From contig NZ_LDJG01000014.1 of assembly GCF_001431425.1 (NCBI RefSeq), positions 55,465-119,464 on the forward strand: a DNA stretch of 64,000 bases. The letters run 5' to 3'. Below, piece by piece: positions 8,199-19,360 of the stretch. Source of the DNA: Stenotrophomonas nitritireducens (GTDB lineage Bacteria > Pseudomonadota > Gammaproteobacteria > Xanthomonadales > Xanthomonadaceae). The notes below the pieces were generated by a model. That model saw only the letters and a program-made list of their open reading frames with translations. It was not told the DNA's origin and ran no database searches. The position numbers and the translations under genes were made by a program. Numbering within the stretch: the stretch's first letter is position 1; each line of letters starts with the position of its first letter.

Positions 8199-8971
8199 GG
8201 ATTCCCCGGCGGCCGGAGGTCCATCCGGGTCTCGCCCAGGAACACGCCCTGCGGGCCGAAGCGGCGTTCGACGATGAAGCCCTGTCCGTCGTGGCCGACC
8301 GCCACCAGGGTGCTGGCGCGGGTGCCGTAGTCCTCGCCGCGGATGAAGGCGGCCGACAGATGCCGTTCCAGCGGCAGCGCGATGCCGGTCGCCGGCAGGT
8401 CGGCGTCGGCTGGGCGCCACTCGTCGGCGAGGGCGTTCCACAGCCCGTCGAGCGGCGGGTCGTCCTGCGCCAGCCAGCTTTCCAGGGCGGCCATCAGCCG
8501 GCGTGTCTTCGGCCACGGCGCATCCAGGGCGCCGTTGGACATGCCGTGCACGCCCGGCACCAGCGTCTGCCGCGCAGACGGGCGATTGCCCAGGTAATGG
8601 CAGCCGCCTGCATCGGCCAGCAGCAGGTTGAACGGCGCATAGTCGCCGGCAACAGCGTTCAGCCGGTCGATTTGGTCCTCCGCGCAGGTGCCGGCACCGG
8701 CCAGGTAATCCGCGACCAGGGCGCCGCGCGAGGGCCCGCCGCTGGCCGCGGCCGGGTCGCGCACGTTGGTGATCACCGCCGCGCGCCCCTTGCCGTCGAT
8801 CCCCATCCAGGTGCCGCCCGAGCGCAGGTCGCGGCCGGCGATCACATCGTCCTGCGGCGGTGCCCAGCGCTCCAGTGCCGCGGTGGGGCGGGCATGGAAC
8901 TCGTCACGGTTTCCCGCCATGAACAGGCGCCAGCGGGGGTGGGACTTCCAGGCGAGAGCGACCAGACACAT
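8183..8971 (-). CDS. NRDE family protein (TANGO2-like)
   Basis: A 262-residue protein of the NRDE/TANGO2 family. It begins M-C-L-V with the conserved Cys at position 2 and carries the name motif G-N-R-D-E at about residues 20-24, then A-G-R-D-L-R-S-G-G-T-W-M-G and the A-V-I-T-N-V-R segment. These features resemble Ntn-hydrolase active sites, where Cys2 would be the nucleophile. The cellular role in bacteria is not settled; the eukaryotic relative TANGO2 has been linked to heme or lipid handling. The gene is convergent with tetR and divergent from the dcw cluster. Confidence 0.88.
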   Translation of the reverse strand: MCLVALAWKSHPRWRLFMAGNRDEFHARPTAALERWAPPQDDVIAGRDLRSGGTWMGIDGKGRAAVITNVRDPAAASGGPSRGALVADYLAGAGTCAEDQIDRLNAVAGDYAPFNLLLADAGGCHYLGNRPSARQTLVPGVHGMSNGALDAPWPKTRRLMAALESWLAQDDPPLDGLWNALADEWRPADADLPATGIALPLERHLSAAFIRGEDYGTRASTLVAVGHDGQGFIVERRFGPQGVFLGETRMDLRPPGNPQPVR

Positions 8972-9186
8972 GCCCGCCAGTGTGCCCTCTTGCGCGTGCT
9001 GCGGCCACGGCTGGCTGAATGGCGGCGGGTGCCGGACGTGTTTTTCACGCCTCCTCTACACGGCTGAATTTCATTGAAATCTCAAAATTTGAGACGAAAC
9101 AGCAACTTGTGGATAAAGCTTGAACAAGTCTCTAAAGATTGGCGCAAACCCTTGATGCGAATGACGATTTTGCCCACTGAAAGTTG

Positions 9187-9214
9187 TTGACAACCCTTTG
9201 CTCGCTGCTAAGGT
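9187..9214 (+). promoter_or_regulatory. Candidate promoter of the dcw cluster
   Basis: A perfect TTGACA box (9187-9192) is followed after 16 bases by TAAGGT (9209-9214), a weak -10. It lies about 90 bases upstream of mraZ in a 332-base, AT-richer gap between the NRDE gene and mraZ. Nothing else coding is seen in that gap. Confidence 0.6.
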
Positions 9215-9242
9215 GGTCATCCGAGGGGAAACCGGGTTTTTT

Positions 9243-9257
9243 GTGGGTTTCCGTGGT
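9243..9257 (+). promoter_or_regulatory. Possible MraZ-binding repeats upstream of mraZ
   Basis: GTGGG (9243-9247) and GTGGT (9253-9257) repeat with 10-base spacing just downstream of the promoter. In E. coli MraZ represses its own operon by binding direct TGGGN-type repeats at such spacing. A weaker CGGG sits one helical turn upstream. The resemblance is suggestive only. Confidence 0.4.
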
Positions 9258-9303
9258 TCAATGACCGCCCAAGCGACATCAGGCACTGACAGGTAGAGAC
9301 GGC

Positions 9304-9750
9304 GTGTTTCAAGGCGAGACGGCCATCACGGTTGACGACAAGGGACGCATGGCGGTGCCCACCGCCCATCGCGACCTGGTCGCGCGTGCGAGCGGCAACC
9401 GTCTGGTGCTGACCTACAACCCGTTCGAAGCCGGGTGCCTGTGGCTGTACGCCGAGAAGGAATGGGAACGGGTGCGTGACGACCTGATGGCCAAGCCCAA
9501 CACCCAGCGCGTGATGCGCACCCTGCAGCAGAAGCTCGTCGGCTCGGCCGCCCATCTGGAACTGGATGGCAATGGCCGCATCAGCCTGCCGTCCAGCCAC
9601 CGCAGCGCGGTCGGCATCGAGAAGAAGGCCGTGCTGATGGGCATGGGCGACAAGTTCGAACTATGGAGCGAGCAAGCGCATCGCGCACTGATCCAGCAGA
9701 CGTTGTCTGACGAGGATCTGGGCGATGGGCTGCTCGATCTGAAGTTGTGA
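9304..9750 (+). CDS. mraZ: Transcriptional regulator MraZ
   Basis: A 148-residue MraZ, first gene of the dcw cluster. The double AbrB-like fold shows as two repeats: D-D-K-G-R-M-A-V-P in the N-terminal half and D-G-N-G-R-I-S-L-P in the C-terminal half, each with the D-x-x-G-R signature. MraZ binds repeats in front of its own gene and tunes expression of rsmH and later division genes. The GTG at 9304 starts M-F-Q-G-E-T, a typical MraZ N-terminus. The stop codon overlaps the rsmH start by four bases (GTGA). Confidence 0.96.
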   Translation: MFQGETAITVDDKGRMAVPTAHRDLVARASGNRLVLTYNPFEAGCLWLYAEKEWERVRDDLMAKPNTQRVMRTLQQKLVGSAAHLELDGNGRISLPSSHRSAVGIEKKAVLMGMGDKFELWSEQAHRALIQQTLSDEDLGDGLLDLKL

Positions 9751-10733
9751 GCCGGGGTGCCCGGGTGCGCGGTCAAGCGCAGGCCGGTCACCCTCCGGTG
9801 TCGCAGCCGCCGGCGGCTCACCTGCCGGTGCTGTACACCCAGGTCCTGCAGGGCCTGAGGGTGATCGAAGACGGTACCTATCTGGACGGCACGTTCGGCC
9901 GTGGCGGCCATGCCGGCGGCGTGCTGCGCCAGCTCGGCCCGCACGGGCGCCTGCTGGTGATGGACAAGGATCCGGAAGCCATCGCCGTGGCGCAGCGCGA
10001 CTTCGCCCCGGACGGCCGCGTGGCCATCTACCGCGGCAGCTTCGCCGACCTGCTGGACTGGAGCGAGACCGCCGCCGGCCTGGACGGCGTGCTGTTCGAC
10101 CTGGGCGTGTCCTCGCCGCAGCTGGACGTGGCCGAGCGTGGTTTCAGCTTCGGCAAGGACGGCCCGCTGGACATGCGCATGGACCCGGACGCGGGCGAAA
10201 GCGCGGCGCAATGGCTCAACCGCGCCGAGGAGCGCGAAATCGCCGATGTGCTGTGGACCTACGGCGAGGAGCGCCAGAGCCGCCGCATCGCTCGTGCCAT
10301 CGTGGCCCGCCGTGCGAACCCGCCGTTTTCACGCACCGCCGAGCTGGCCGAGCTGATCGCCTCGGCGATGCCGCGCGGCAAGGACAAGATCCATCCGGCC
10401 ACGCGCAGCTTCCAGGCCATCCGCATCCACATCAACCGCGAGCTGGCCGACCTCGAGGCCGGGCTGGACGCGGCGATGGCGCGGCTCAAGCCCGGTGGCC
10501 GGCTGGCGGTGATCAGTTTCCATTCGCTGGAAGACCGCATCGTCAAGCAGTTCATGAACCGCCACGCCAAGGCGCCGCCGAGCAATCGCCGCCTGCCGGA
10601 AGTGCAGGCTTTCGTGCCCGTACTGGACCTGGTTGGCGGCGCGATCAAGGCCGAGGACGACGAACTTGCGGTCAATCCGCGTTCGCGCAGCGCCGTGCTG
10701 CGCGTTGCGCAGAAGCGCGGGGTGGCCGCATGA
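9747..10733 (+). CDS. rsmH: 16S rRNA (cytosine-1402-N4)-methyltransferase
   Basis: A 328-residue RsmH (MraW). SAM-dependent methyltransferase motifs are visible: [14 protein letters not shown] near residues 45-58, [12 protein letters not shown], and the C-terminal [10 protein letters not shown]. It N4-methylates C1402 of 16S rRNA and, together with RsmI (3760), produces the doubly methylated m4Cm1402. The start is the GTG overlapping the mraZ stop; the first ~20 residues are a poorly conserved extension. The stop overlaps ftsL by ATGA. Confidence 0.96.
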   Translation: MSRGARVRGQAQAGHPPVSQPPAAHLPVLYTQVLQGLRVIEDGTYLDGTFGRGGHAGGVLRQLGPHGRLLVMDKDPEAIAVAQRDFAPDGRVAIYRGSFADLLDWSETAAGLDGVLFDLGVSSPQLDVAERGFSFGKDGPLDMRMDPDAGESAAQWLNRAEEREIADVLWTYGEERQSRRIARAIVARRANPPFSRTAELAELIASAMPRGKDKIHPATRSFQAIRIHINRELADLEAGLDAAMARLKPGGRLAVISFHSLEDRIVKQFMNRHAKAPPSNRRLPEVQAFVPVLDLVGGAIKAEDDELAVNPRSRSAVLRVAQKRGVAA

Positions 10734-10993
10734 GCCGCCTGCTGCTGGTGGTGCTGCTGGCCTGCACGATCGCCTCGGCGATCGGCGTGGTGTTCATGCG
10801 CCACCGCCACCGCCAGCTGTTCGTCGAACTGTCGCGGCTGGAGCACTCCCGCGACGAGCTGAACATCGAGTTCGGCCGCCTGCAGCTGGAGCAGGCCACG
10901 CTGGCGCAGGCCACGCGCGTGGACCAGGAAGCGCGCGGCCGCCTGGGGATGAAGTTCCCGGAAGCCGGCGACATCGTGGTGGTGCGGCCATGA
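10730..10993 (+). CDS. ftsL: Cell division protein FtsL
   Basis: An 87-residue bitopic membrane protein between rsmH and ftsI. It has a very short cytoplasmic tail, one membrane helix (about residues 3-22, L-L-L-V-V-L-L-A-C) and a periplasmic leucine-zipper-like coiled coil (L-F-V-E-L-S-R-L-E to about residue 65). FtsL joins FtsB and FtsQ to activate FtsWI at the septum. Position and topology identify it better than sequence, as is normal for FtsL. Start and stop are both ATGA overlaps, the stop overlapping a 40-codon mini-ORF. Confidence 0.93.
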   Translation: MSRLLLVVLLACTIASAIGVVFMRHRHRQLFVELSRLEHSRDELNIEFGRLQLEQATLAQATRVDQEARGRLGMKFPEAGDIVVVRP

Positions 10994-11112
10994 CGAAACG
11001 GCAGGACAGCTGTTTTGCACGGCGAAGCCGCCCGCAGGGTGGCGCAGGGTCGGTTTGTGCTCCTGCAACACCGGCATTCCCGCCGTCCATGGCGGTCAGA
11101 GGTGCGCCATGA
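10990..11112 (+). CDS. Mini-ORF bridging ftsL and ftsI (40 codons)
   Basis: This frame begins with the ATG of an ATGA that includes the ftsL stop and ends with the TGA of an ATGA that includes the ftsI start, so it exactly fills the only gap between the two genes. It would encode a 40-residue basic, Pro/Ala/Arg-rich peptide without membrane segment. Codon choice (several AAA, TTT, GCA, ACA, AGA) is unlike the strong GC-ending bias of neighbours, so the peptide itself is probably not under strong selection. A good AGAGGT ribosome-binding site for ftsI lies inside its end. Its likely role, if any, is to carry ribosomes from ftsL to ftsI. Similar ORFs lie at 19310 and 20790. Confidence 0.35.
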   Translation: MTKRQDSCFARRSRPQGGAGSVCAPATPAFPPSMAVRGAP

Positions 11113-12967
11113 ACGCACCACGCCGCAACCGCAATCGCAGCCAGTTCAACCTGCGCAACCGCATGCTGATGGTCGGCGCGGGGCTGGGCCTGTGCGCGGT
11201 GACCCTGGTCGGCCGCGCCGCCTACGTGCAGCTGGTCAACAGCGATTTCTACCAGCGCCAGGGCGAGGCACGTTACCTGCGCGAAGTGCCCATCGCGACC
11301 TCGCGCGGCATGATCACCGACCGCAACGGCGAGCCGGTGGCGGTGTCCACGCCGGTAGCCTCGATCTGGGTCAATCCGCAGGAGCTGCTGCGTGCGCCCG
11401 AGCGTATTCCCGGGCTGGCGCAGGCGCTGTCGCTGCCGGTGGACGAACTGACCTCGAAGCTGACGCAGAAGGCCGACAAGGAGTTCATGTACCTGCGCCG
11501 CCGGATGAATCCGGACGTGGCCGAGCAGATCGTCGCGCTGAAGATTCCCGGCGTGTTCGCGCAGCGCGAGTTCCGCCGCTACTACCCGCAGGGTGAGGCG
11601 ATGGCCCACGTGCTGGGCTTCACCAACATCGACGACCACGGCCAGGAAGGCCTGGAGCTGGCCTTCGACGAATGGCTGCGCGGCAAGCCCGGCGCCAAGA
11701 AAGTGATCCGCGACCGCAAGGGCGCGATCGTGGAGAGCATCGACCTGGTGCGTCCGGCCGAACCCGGCAAGGACCTGACCCTGAGCATCGACCGCCGCAT
11801 CCAGTTCCTGGCCATGCGTGAACTGCGCAACGCGGTCACCGCCAACCAGGCCGCCGGCGGCTCCATCGTGATCATGGACGTGGCCACCGGCGAGGTGATG
11901 GCCATGGCCAACCTGCCGACCTACAACCCGAACTCGGTCAGCGGCGCCACGCCGGACGCGCGCCGCAACCGCGCCGTGACCGACCTGATTGAGCCGGGTT
12001 CGACGATGAAGCCGCTGACCATCGCCACCGCGCTGCAGAACCACGTGGTGACCCCGGACACCATCATCGACACCAACCCGGGCTACCTGGCGCTGGACAG
12101 GCGCTACACCATCCGCGACGTGCCGCGGAACAACGGCGTGCTCAACGTCACCGGTGTGATCACCCGCAGCTCGAACATCGGCGCGGCCAAGATCGTCTCG
12201 CGCCTGCCGGACCAGACCTTCTACAACTCGGTGCGCGCCTTCGGCTACGGCATGGCCCCGCACAGCGGTTTCCCGGGTGAATCGGCGGGCGTGGTGCCGG
12301 TGCCGGGCAGCCCCGGCTGGTCCGGCACCACCAAGGCCACCATGTCCTACGGCTATGGCCTGTCGGTGACGCCGCTGCAGATCGCGCAGGCGTATTCGGC
12401 GCTGGCCAACGGCGGCCGCGTGATCCAGCCGACCTTCGTCAAGGGCCAGCACAGCGAAGCGCGCGAGGTCATCGACCCTGCGGTCGCGCAGGAAGTGGTG
12501 CGGATGATGGAGACGGTGGTGACCCAGGGCGGCGCCAAGCAGGCGGCGATCCTGGGCTACCACGTCGCCGGCAAGACCGGCACGGCGCGCAAGAACGGCC
12601 CCAACGGCTACGAACGCGACCATTACAACCTGTTGTTCGCCGGCGTGGTGCCGGCCACCAATCCGCGCTTCGCCGCGGTGATCGTGGTCAACGACCCGCG
12701 CGGCGCGCTGCAGTACGGCGGCCTGGTATCCGCGCCGGTATTCCACCACGTGATGGAAGGCACCCTGCGCCTGATGGACGTGCCGCCGGATGACATCCAG
12801 TCGTGGCTGGCGGCGCAGGCGGCCGGCAAGGTCGGCGGCAACCCGGTCAACAACCCCGCGGTGCTGCCGGTTCCGCAGGATCCGGCCGAACCCAACATCG
12901 ACGCCGAATTCGATGCCGCCATGCCGACCGCCATCGCGCCGCAGCCGGCCGCGACGGAGGTGCGCCA

Positions 12968-12971
<4 letters not shown>
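11109..12971 (+). CDS. ftsI: Peptidoglycan DD-transpeptidase FtsI (PBP3)
   Basis: A 620-residue class B penicillin-binding protein, septal transpeptidase partner of FtsW. A membrane helix lies at about residues 19-38. The transpeptidase domain carries the three penicillin-binding motifs: S-T-M-K with active Ser298, S-S-N at 354-356, and K-T-G-T at 489-492. The N-terminal dimerisation region includes [11 protein letters not shown]. The C-terminus has an Ala/Pro-rich tail longer than in E. coli. The ATG at 11109 has an AGAGGT site at suitable spacing; a frame opening at 11055 is not needed. Stop overlaps murE by GTGA. Confidence 0.97.
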
Positions 12972-14451
<1,480 letters not shown>

Positions 14452-14455
<4 letters not shown>

Positions 14456-15834
14456 AGCGCACTCCGCTGTCGCTGATCGCGCACTGGGCCGGCGGCGAGC
14501 TGCATGGCGAGGACGCGAGCATCGACGCCATCGGCAACGATACCCGCACGCTGGCCCCCGGCAGCCTGTACCTGGCCCTGCGCGGCGAGCGTTTCGACGG
14601 CCACGATTTCGCCGCCGGTGCGGTGGAGAACGGCGCCAGCGCGCTGCTGGTGGAGCGCCTGCTGCCGCTGGACGTGCCGCAGGTGGTGGTCGCCGATGCC
14701 GAGCGTGCGCTGGCGAAGATCGCCACCGCGATGCAGCGTGACCGCGCCACGCGCGTGTTCGCCGTCACCGGCAGCAACGGCAAGACCAGCGTGAAGACAC
14801 TGCTGCTGGCGATCCTGCAGAACGTGGCCGTGGTCGAAGGCCGCACCATCCATGCCACGCCGGGCAACCGCAACAACGAGATCGGCATGCCGCTGGCGGT
14901 GATCGACGCGCCGGAAGACGCCGACTTCGCCGTCTACGAGATGGGCACCGGCAAGCCGGGCGACATCGCCTGGCTGACCGCCATCGCCGCACCGGACGTG
15001 GCCCTGGTCAACAATGTCGCGCCTGCGCACCTGGAGCGCATGGGCAGCCTGCTGGAGATCGCCAACACCAAGGCGGCGGTCTACGACGACCTGCGCGAAG
15101 GCGGCGTGGCGGTGGTCAATGCCGACGATGCCTTCGCTCCGTTCTTCGCCGAGCGCGCAGGCGCCCACCGCGTGATCCGCTTCGGCCTGGAAGCCAGCGC
15201 CGACGTCACCGCCACCGGCATCGCGCTGGCCGAAGCCGGCTCGCGCTTCCGCCTGCATACGCCGCAGGGCGAGGCCGAGGTGGCGCTGCAGCTGCCGGGC
15301 CGCCACAACGTGCTCAATGCGCTGGCCGCCGCGTCGCTGGCGCTGGCCGCGGGCATCGCCTTGCCGCGCGTGGCCGAAGGCCTGGCGCAGGCGCGCCCGG
15401 TCGCCGGCCGCCAGGTCGCGCGCGTGCTGGGCAACGGCGCGGTGCTGGTGGACGACAGCTACAACGCCAATCCAGGCTCGCTGGCCGCGGCGATCGCCGC
15501 GCTGGCCGCGGGCAAGGAAGAGGGCTGGCTGGTGCTGGGCGACATGCGCGAACTCGGCCCCGACGCGCAGGCGCTGCATGCGCAGGCCGGCGTGCGTGCG
15601 CGCGAGGCCGGGCTCAAGCGCCTGTATGCGCTCGGGCCGCTGAGTGCCGCCGCCGCCACCGCCTTCGGCGAGGGCGGGCGTCACTTCGACAGCCACGCCG
15701 CGCTGGCCGCCGCGCTGGCCGCCGACCTTCATGCTGGCGTGCGTTGCCTGATCAAGGGCTCGCGCGGCAGCGCCATGGACAAGATCGTGACCGCGCTGCT
15801 GGGGCGCGGCGAGGACACACCGCATGTTGCTTGA
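14452..15834 (+). CDS. murF: UDP-MurNAc-tripeptide:D-Ala-D-Ala ligase
   Basis: A 460-residue MurF, which attaches the D-Ala-D-Ala dipeptide to complete the UDP-MurNAc pentapeptide. The P-loop is [11 protein letters not shown] at about residues 104-114. Conserved [10 protein letters not shown] and Y-E-M-G-T-G follow, then the C-terminal domain with [13 protein letters not shown]. The start overlaps the murE stop; the end overlaps mraY by 11 bases. Its substrate needs a D-Ala-D-Ala ligase, whose gene is not found in this window. Confidence 0.96.
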
Positions 15835-16909
15835 ACTGGCCCGTTGGTTGCAGCAGCTGGACGACCTGTTCCGGCTGTTCAACTACCTCACCTTCCGCGG
15901 CATCCTCGCGGCGCTGACCGCGCTCGGCCTGTCGCTGTGGCTGGGGCCGGCCGCGATCCGCCGCCTGGCCCAGCTCAAGGGCGGCCAGCCGATCCGCAAG
16001 GACGGCCCGCAGTCGCACTTCTCCAAGGCCGGCACGCCGACCATGGGCGGCGGCCTGATCCTGCTGTCGGTGCTGATGGCGGTGCTGCTGTGGGGCGACC
16101 TGCGCAACCGCTACGTGTGGCTGGTGATGGCGGTGATGCTGTGCTTCGGCGCCATCGGCTGGTACGACGACTGGATCAAGATCGCCCGGCGCGACCCCAA
16201 TGGCCTGAAGTCGCGCTGGAAATACCTGCTGCAGTCGATCTTCGGCCTCGGCGCCGGCCTGTTCCTGTTCTACACGGCCGACGTGCCGGCGGCGCTGACC
16301 CTGTACATCCCGATGTTCAAGGCCATCGCGCTGCCGCTGGCCGGGATCAGCTTCGTGGCGATCGCCTACTTCTGGATCGTGGGCTTCTCCAACGCGGTCA
16401 ACCTGACCGACGGCCTGGACGGCCTTGCGATCATGCCGACCGTGCTGGTCGCCTGCGCGCTGGGCGTGTTCGCCTATGCCTCGGGCAACGCGGTGTTCTC
16501 CAGCTACCTGCAGATCCCGCAGATTCCGGGCGCGGGCGAACTGGTCATCATCTGCGCGGCGATCGCCGGCGCCGGCCTGGGCTTCCTGTGGTTCAACACC
16601 TATCCGGCGATGGTGTTCATGGGTGACGTCGGTGCGCTGGCGCTGGGCGCGGTGCTGGGCACCATCGCAGTGATCGTGCGCCAGGAACTGGTGCTGGTGG
16701 TGATGGGCGGCGTGTTCGTGATCGAGACGCTGTCGGTGATGATCCAGGTGGCCAGCTTCAAGCTGACCGGCAAGCGCGTGTTCCGCATGGCGCCGATCCA
16801 CCACCACTTCGAACTCAAGGGCTGGCCCGAGCCGCGGGTGATCGTGCGTTTCTGGATCATCTCGGTGGTGCTGGTGCTGATCGGCCTGGCGACGCTGAAG
16901 GTGCGCTGA
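15824..16909 (+). CDS. mraY: Phospho-MurNAc-pentapeptide transferase
   Basis: A 361-residue integral membrane enzyme with about ten helices that transfers phospho-MurNAc-pentapeptide to undecaprenyl phosphate, giving lipid I. Family signatures are visible: K-A-G-T-P-T-M-G-G near the first cytoplasmic loop, [18 protein letters not shown] with catalytic Asp residues, and the late [13 protein letters not shown]. Length equals that of E. coli MraY. It overlaps murF by 11 bases and ftsW by one base (TGATG), indicating tight coupling. Confidence 0.97.
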   Translation: MLLELARWLQQLDDLFRLFNYLTFRGILAALTALGLSLWLGPAAIRRLAQLKGGQPIRKDGPQSHFSKAGTPTMGGGLILLSVLMAVLLWGDLRNRYVWLVMAVMLCFGAIGWYDDWIKIARRDPNGLKSRWKYLLQSIFGLGAGLFLFYTADVPAALTLYIPMFKAIALPLAGISFVAIAYFWIVGFSNAVNLTDGLDGLAIMPTVLVACALGVFAYASGNAVFSSYLQIPQIPGAGELVIICAAIAGAGLGFLWFNTYPAMVFMGDVGALALGAVLGTIAVIVRQELVLVVMGGVFVIETLSVMIQVASFKLTGKRVFRMAPIHHHFELKGWPEPRVIVRFWIISVVLVLIGLATLKVR

Positions 16910-18216
16910 TGGACGACACCGCGCGCCAGGCAACCCGGCTCGAAGCGATCGGCGGCCACTACGACAAGTGGCTGCTGGGCGCGGCCGTGGCGCTGGCGTC
17001 GCTGGGCATCGTGATGGTGGCGTCCAGCTCCATCGCGCTGACCCAGAGCCCGTTCTACTACCTGACCCGCCACCTGGTGTTCATCGGCATCGGCCTGGCG
17101 CTGGCGGCGGTGGCGATGCGCGTGGAGCTGCGCGAGATCGAGAAGTACAACCACCTGCTGCTGCTGGGCTGCTTCGCGCTGCTGGTAGTGGTGTTCGTGC
17201 CGGGCCTGGGCAGCACCGTCAACGGCGCGCGCCGCTGGATCAACCTGGGCGTGGCCAAGTTCCAGACGGTCGAAGCGGTGAAGGTGCTGTACATCGTCTG
17301 GCTGTCCAGCTACCTGGTGCGCTTCCGCGACGAAGTCAACGCCACCTGGCAGGCGATGCTCAAGCCGGTGGGCGTGGTCGGCGTGCTGGTCGTCCTGCTG
17401 CTGCTGCAGCCGGACTTCGGCTCGTCGATGCTGCTGCTGGGCATCACCACCTGCATGCTGGTGCTGGGCGGCGCGCAGCTCAAGCGCATCGTGCTGCCGG
17501 TGCTGCTGATGCTGCCGGCGCTGGTGCTGCTGGTGATCTTCGAGCCGTACCGCATGCGCCGCGTCACCTCGTTCATGGACCCGTGGGAAGACCAGCTGGG
17601 GTCGGGCTACCAGCTGTCCAACGCGCTGATGGCGATCGGCCGCGGCGAATGGGCCGGCGTGGGCCTGGGGGCGTCGATCCAGAAGCTCAACTACCTGCCC
17701 GAATCGCACACCGACTTCATCTTCTCGGTGATCGCCGAGGAGCTGGGTTTCGCTGGTGTATGCACCATCATCGCGCTGTACGCGCTGCTGGTCGGACGCG
17801 CGTTCTGGCTGGGCATGCGCTGCATCGAGATGCGCCGCCATTTCTCCGGCTACATCGCCTTCGGCGTCGGCCTGTGGATCGGCCTGCAGACCTTCGTCTC
17901 GATCGGCGTGAACCTGGGCATGCTGCCGACCAAGGGCCTGACCCTGCCGCTGATTTCCTCGGGCGGTTCGAGCGTGATGATGACCTGCGTGGCAGTCGGC
18001 GTGCTGCTGCGCGTGTCGTGGGAATACAACCGCGCGGTGCGTCGCCAGGAAGTGCGTGAGGACGCCGACGTGGCCGACGCGCCGGCCGCCGATGCGGCGC
18101 AGCCGGTCGAGCCGGCCACCGCCACCGCGATCGCCGCGGCCATGCAGGCCGGTGCCGCGCGCGGCACCAGCCGCATGCAGCAGCGGGTCGAGCCCACGTT
18201 CGGGAGGATCGCCTGA
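16909..18216 (+). CDS. ftsW: Septal peptidoglycan glycosyltransferase FtsW
   Basis: A 435-residue SEDS-family polymerase with about ten membrane helices that builds glycan strands from lipid II with FtsI. Marks include M-V-A-S-S-S-I near the first helix, [17 protein letters not shown] (with the essential Asp of SEDS proteins), [17 protein letters not shown] and [10 protein letters not shown] near the end. An Ala-rich cytoplasmic tail of about 55 residues follows. Start and stop each overlap a neighbour by one base. Confidence 0.97.
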   Translation: MDDTARQATRLEAIGGHYDKWLLGAAVALASLGIVMVASSSIALTQSPFYYLTRHLVFIGIGLALAAVAMRVELREIEKYNHLLLLGCFALLVVVFVPGLGSTVNGARRWINLGVAKFQTVEAVKVLYIVWLSSYLVRFRDEVNATWQAMLKPVGVVGVLVVLLLLQPDFGSSMLLLGITTCMLVLGGAQLKRIVLPVLLMLPALVLLVIFEPYRMRRVTSFMDPWEDQLGSGYQLSNALMAIGRGEWAGVGLGASIQKLNYLPESHTDFIFSVIAEELGFAGVCTIIALYALLVGRAFWLGMRCIEMRRHFSGYIAFGVGLWIGLQTFVSIGVNLGMLPTKGLTLPLISSGGSSVMMTCVAVGVLLRVSWEYNRAVRRQEVREDADVADAPAADAAQPVEPATATAIAAAMQAGAARGTSRMQQRVEPTFGRIA

Positions 18217-19313
18217 TGGCCGCCTCCACGCCTGCCAACGATGCGCGTCCGGTGCTGATCATGGCCGGCGGTACCGGCGGCCACATCTTCCCCGGGCTTG
18301 CCGTCGCCAAGGTGCTGCGCGAGCGCGGCGTCCCGGTGACCTGGCTCGGTGCCGACGGCGCGATGGAAACCCGGCTGGTGCCGCAGCACGGCATCGCCAT
18401 CGACACGCTGGCCATCTCCGGGCTGCGCGGCAAAGGCAAGCTGGCGCTGCTGGGCGCGCCGCTGCGGGTGCTGCGCGCGATCCGCGCTGCCGGTTTCGTC
18501 CTGCGCGACCGCAACCCGCGCGCGGTGGTGGCCTTCGGCGGCTTCGCCTCCGGTCCCGGCGGCATGGCCGCGCGCCTGCACGGTTTTCCGCTGCTGGTGC
18601 ACGAACAGAACCGCGCGCCGGGCATGACCAACCGCATCCTGTCGCGTTTTGCGCGGCGCCTGCTGACCGGCTTCCCGGGCAGCTTCGCCGGCACCCGCGA
18701 AGAAGCGGTCGGCAATCCGGTGCGCGCCGAGATCGCCGCGCTGCCGGCGCCGGAACAGCGCCTGGCCGGCCGTGACGGTCCGATGCGGGTGCTGGTACTG
18801 GGCGGCAGCCAGGGCGCGCGCGCGCTCAACAATGCCGTGCCCAAGGCGCTGGCCGCGCTGGGTGGCGGCGTCGCCATCGAGGTCTGGCACCAGTGCGGCG
18901 AGAAGCTGCACGACGAAGCGCAGCAGGCCTACCGCGCTGCCGGCGTCGAAGGCCGCGTCGATGCCTTCATCACCGACATGGCCGCCGCCTATGCCTGGGC
19001 CGACCTGGTGGTGTGCCGCTCCGGCGCCTCCACCCTGGCCGAGCTGTGCGCAGTGGGCATCGGCAGCGTGCTGGTGCCGTTCGCCGCCGCGGTGGACGAC
19101 CACCAGACCCGCAACGCCGAATACCTGGTCGAGCGCGGCGCCGCCGAACTGCTGAAGCAGGACGACGCGCTGGCCGCCAATCTGGAAGGCGTGCTGCGCG
19201 CTCTGGCCCACACTCCCGCCCGCCGCATGCAGATGGCGCAAGCCGCGCGTGCGCTGGCCAAGGTCGATGCGGCCGAACGCATCGCCGACATCATCCTCGA
19301 GGAAGCAGCATGA
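18216..19313 (+). CDS. murG: UDP-GlcNAc:lipid I N-acetylglucosamine transferase
   Basis: A 365-residue GT-B glycosyltransferase at the inner face of the membrane that converts lipid I to lipid II. The N-terminal [12 protein letters not shown] loop binds the lipid-linked acceptor, and the C-terminal half carries L-G-G-S-Q-G-A-R and the [14 protein letters not shown]-GlcNAc site; [11 protein letters not shown] is typical. The ATG overlaps the ftsW stop. The stop is part of an ATGA that opens a 16-codon mini-ORF leading to murC. Confidence 0.97.
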   Translation: MAASTPANDARPVLIMAGGTGGHIFPGLAVAKVLRERGVPVTWLGADGAMETRLVPQHGIAIDTLAISGLRGKGKLALLGAPLRVLRAIRAAGFVLRDRNPRAVVAFGGFASGPGGMAARLHGFPLLVHEQNRAPGMTNRILSRFARRLLTGFPGSFAGTREEAVGNPVRAEIAALPAPEQRLAGRDGPMRVLVLGGSQGARALNNAVPKALAALGGGVAIEVWHQCGEKLHDEAQQAYRAAGVEGRVDAFITDMAAAYAWADLVVCRSGASTLAELCAVGIGSVLVPFAAAVDDHQTRNAEYLVERGAAELLKQDDALAANLEGVLRALAHTPARRMQMAQAARALAKVDAAERIADIILEEAA

Positions 19314-19360
19314 ACACGGCACCGCGCACCCGCGCCCGCCCTACCGGAGGCCGCGCATGA
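19310..19360 (+). CDS. Mini-ORF bridging murG and murC (16 codons)
   Basis: The ATG lies in the ATGA that contains the murG stop, and the TGA lies in the ATGA that contains the murC start, so these 17 codons fill the 43-base gap exactly. The peptide (Met-Asn-Thr followed by Arg/Ala/Pro-rich residues) has no recognisable motif. An ACCGGAGG ribosome-binding site for murC is inside it. The likely value is positional: ribosomes ending at murG can restart here and be delivered to murC. Chance cannot be excluded for so short a frame. Confidence 0.3.
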   Translation: MNTAPRTRARPTGGRA

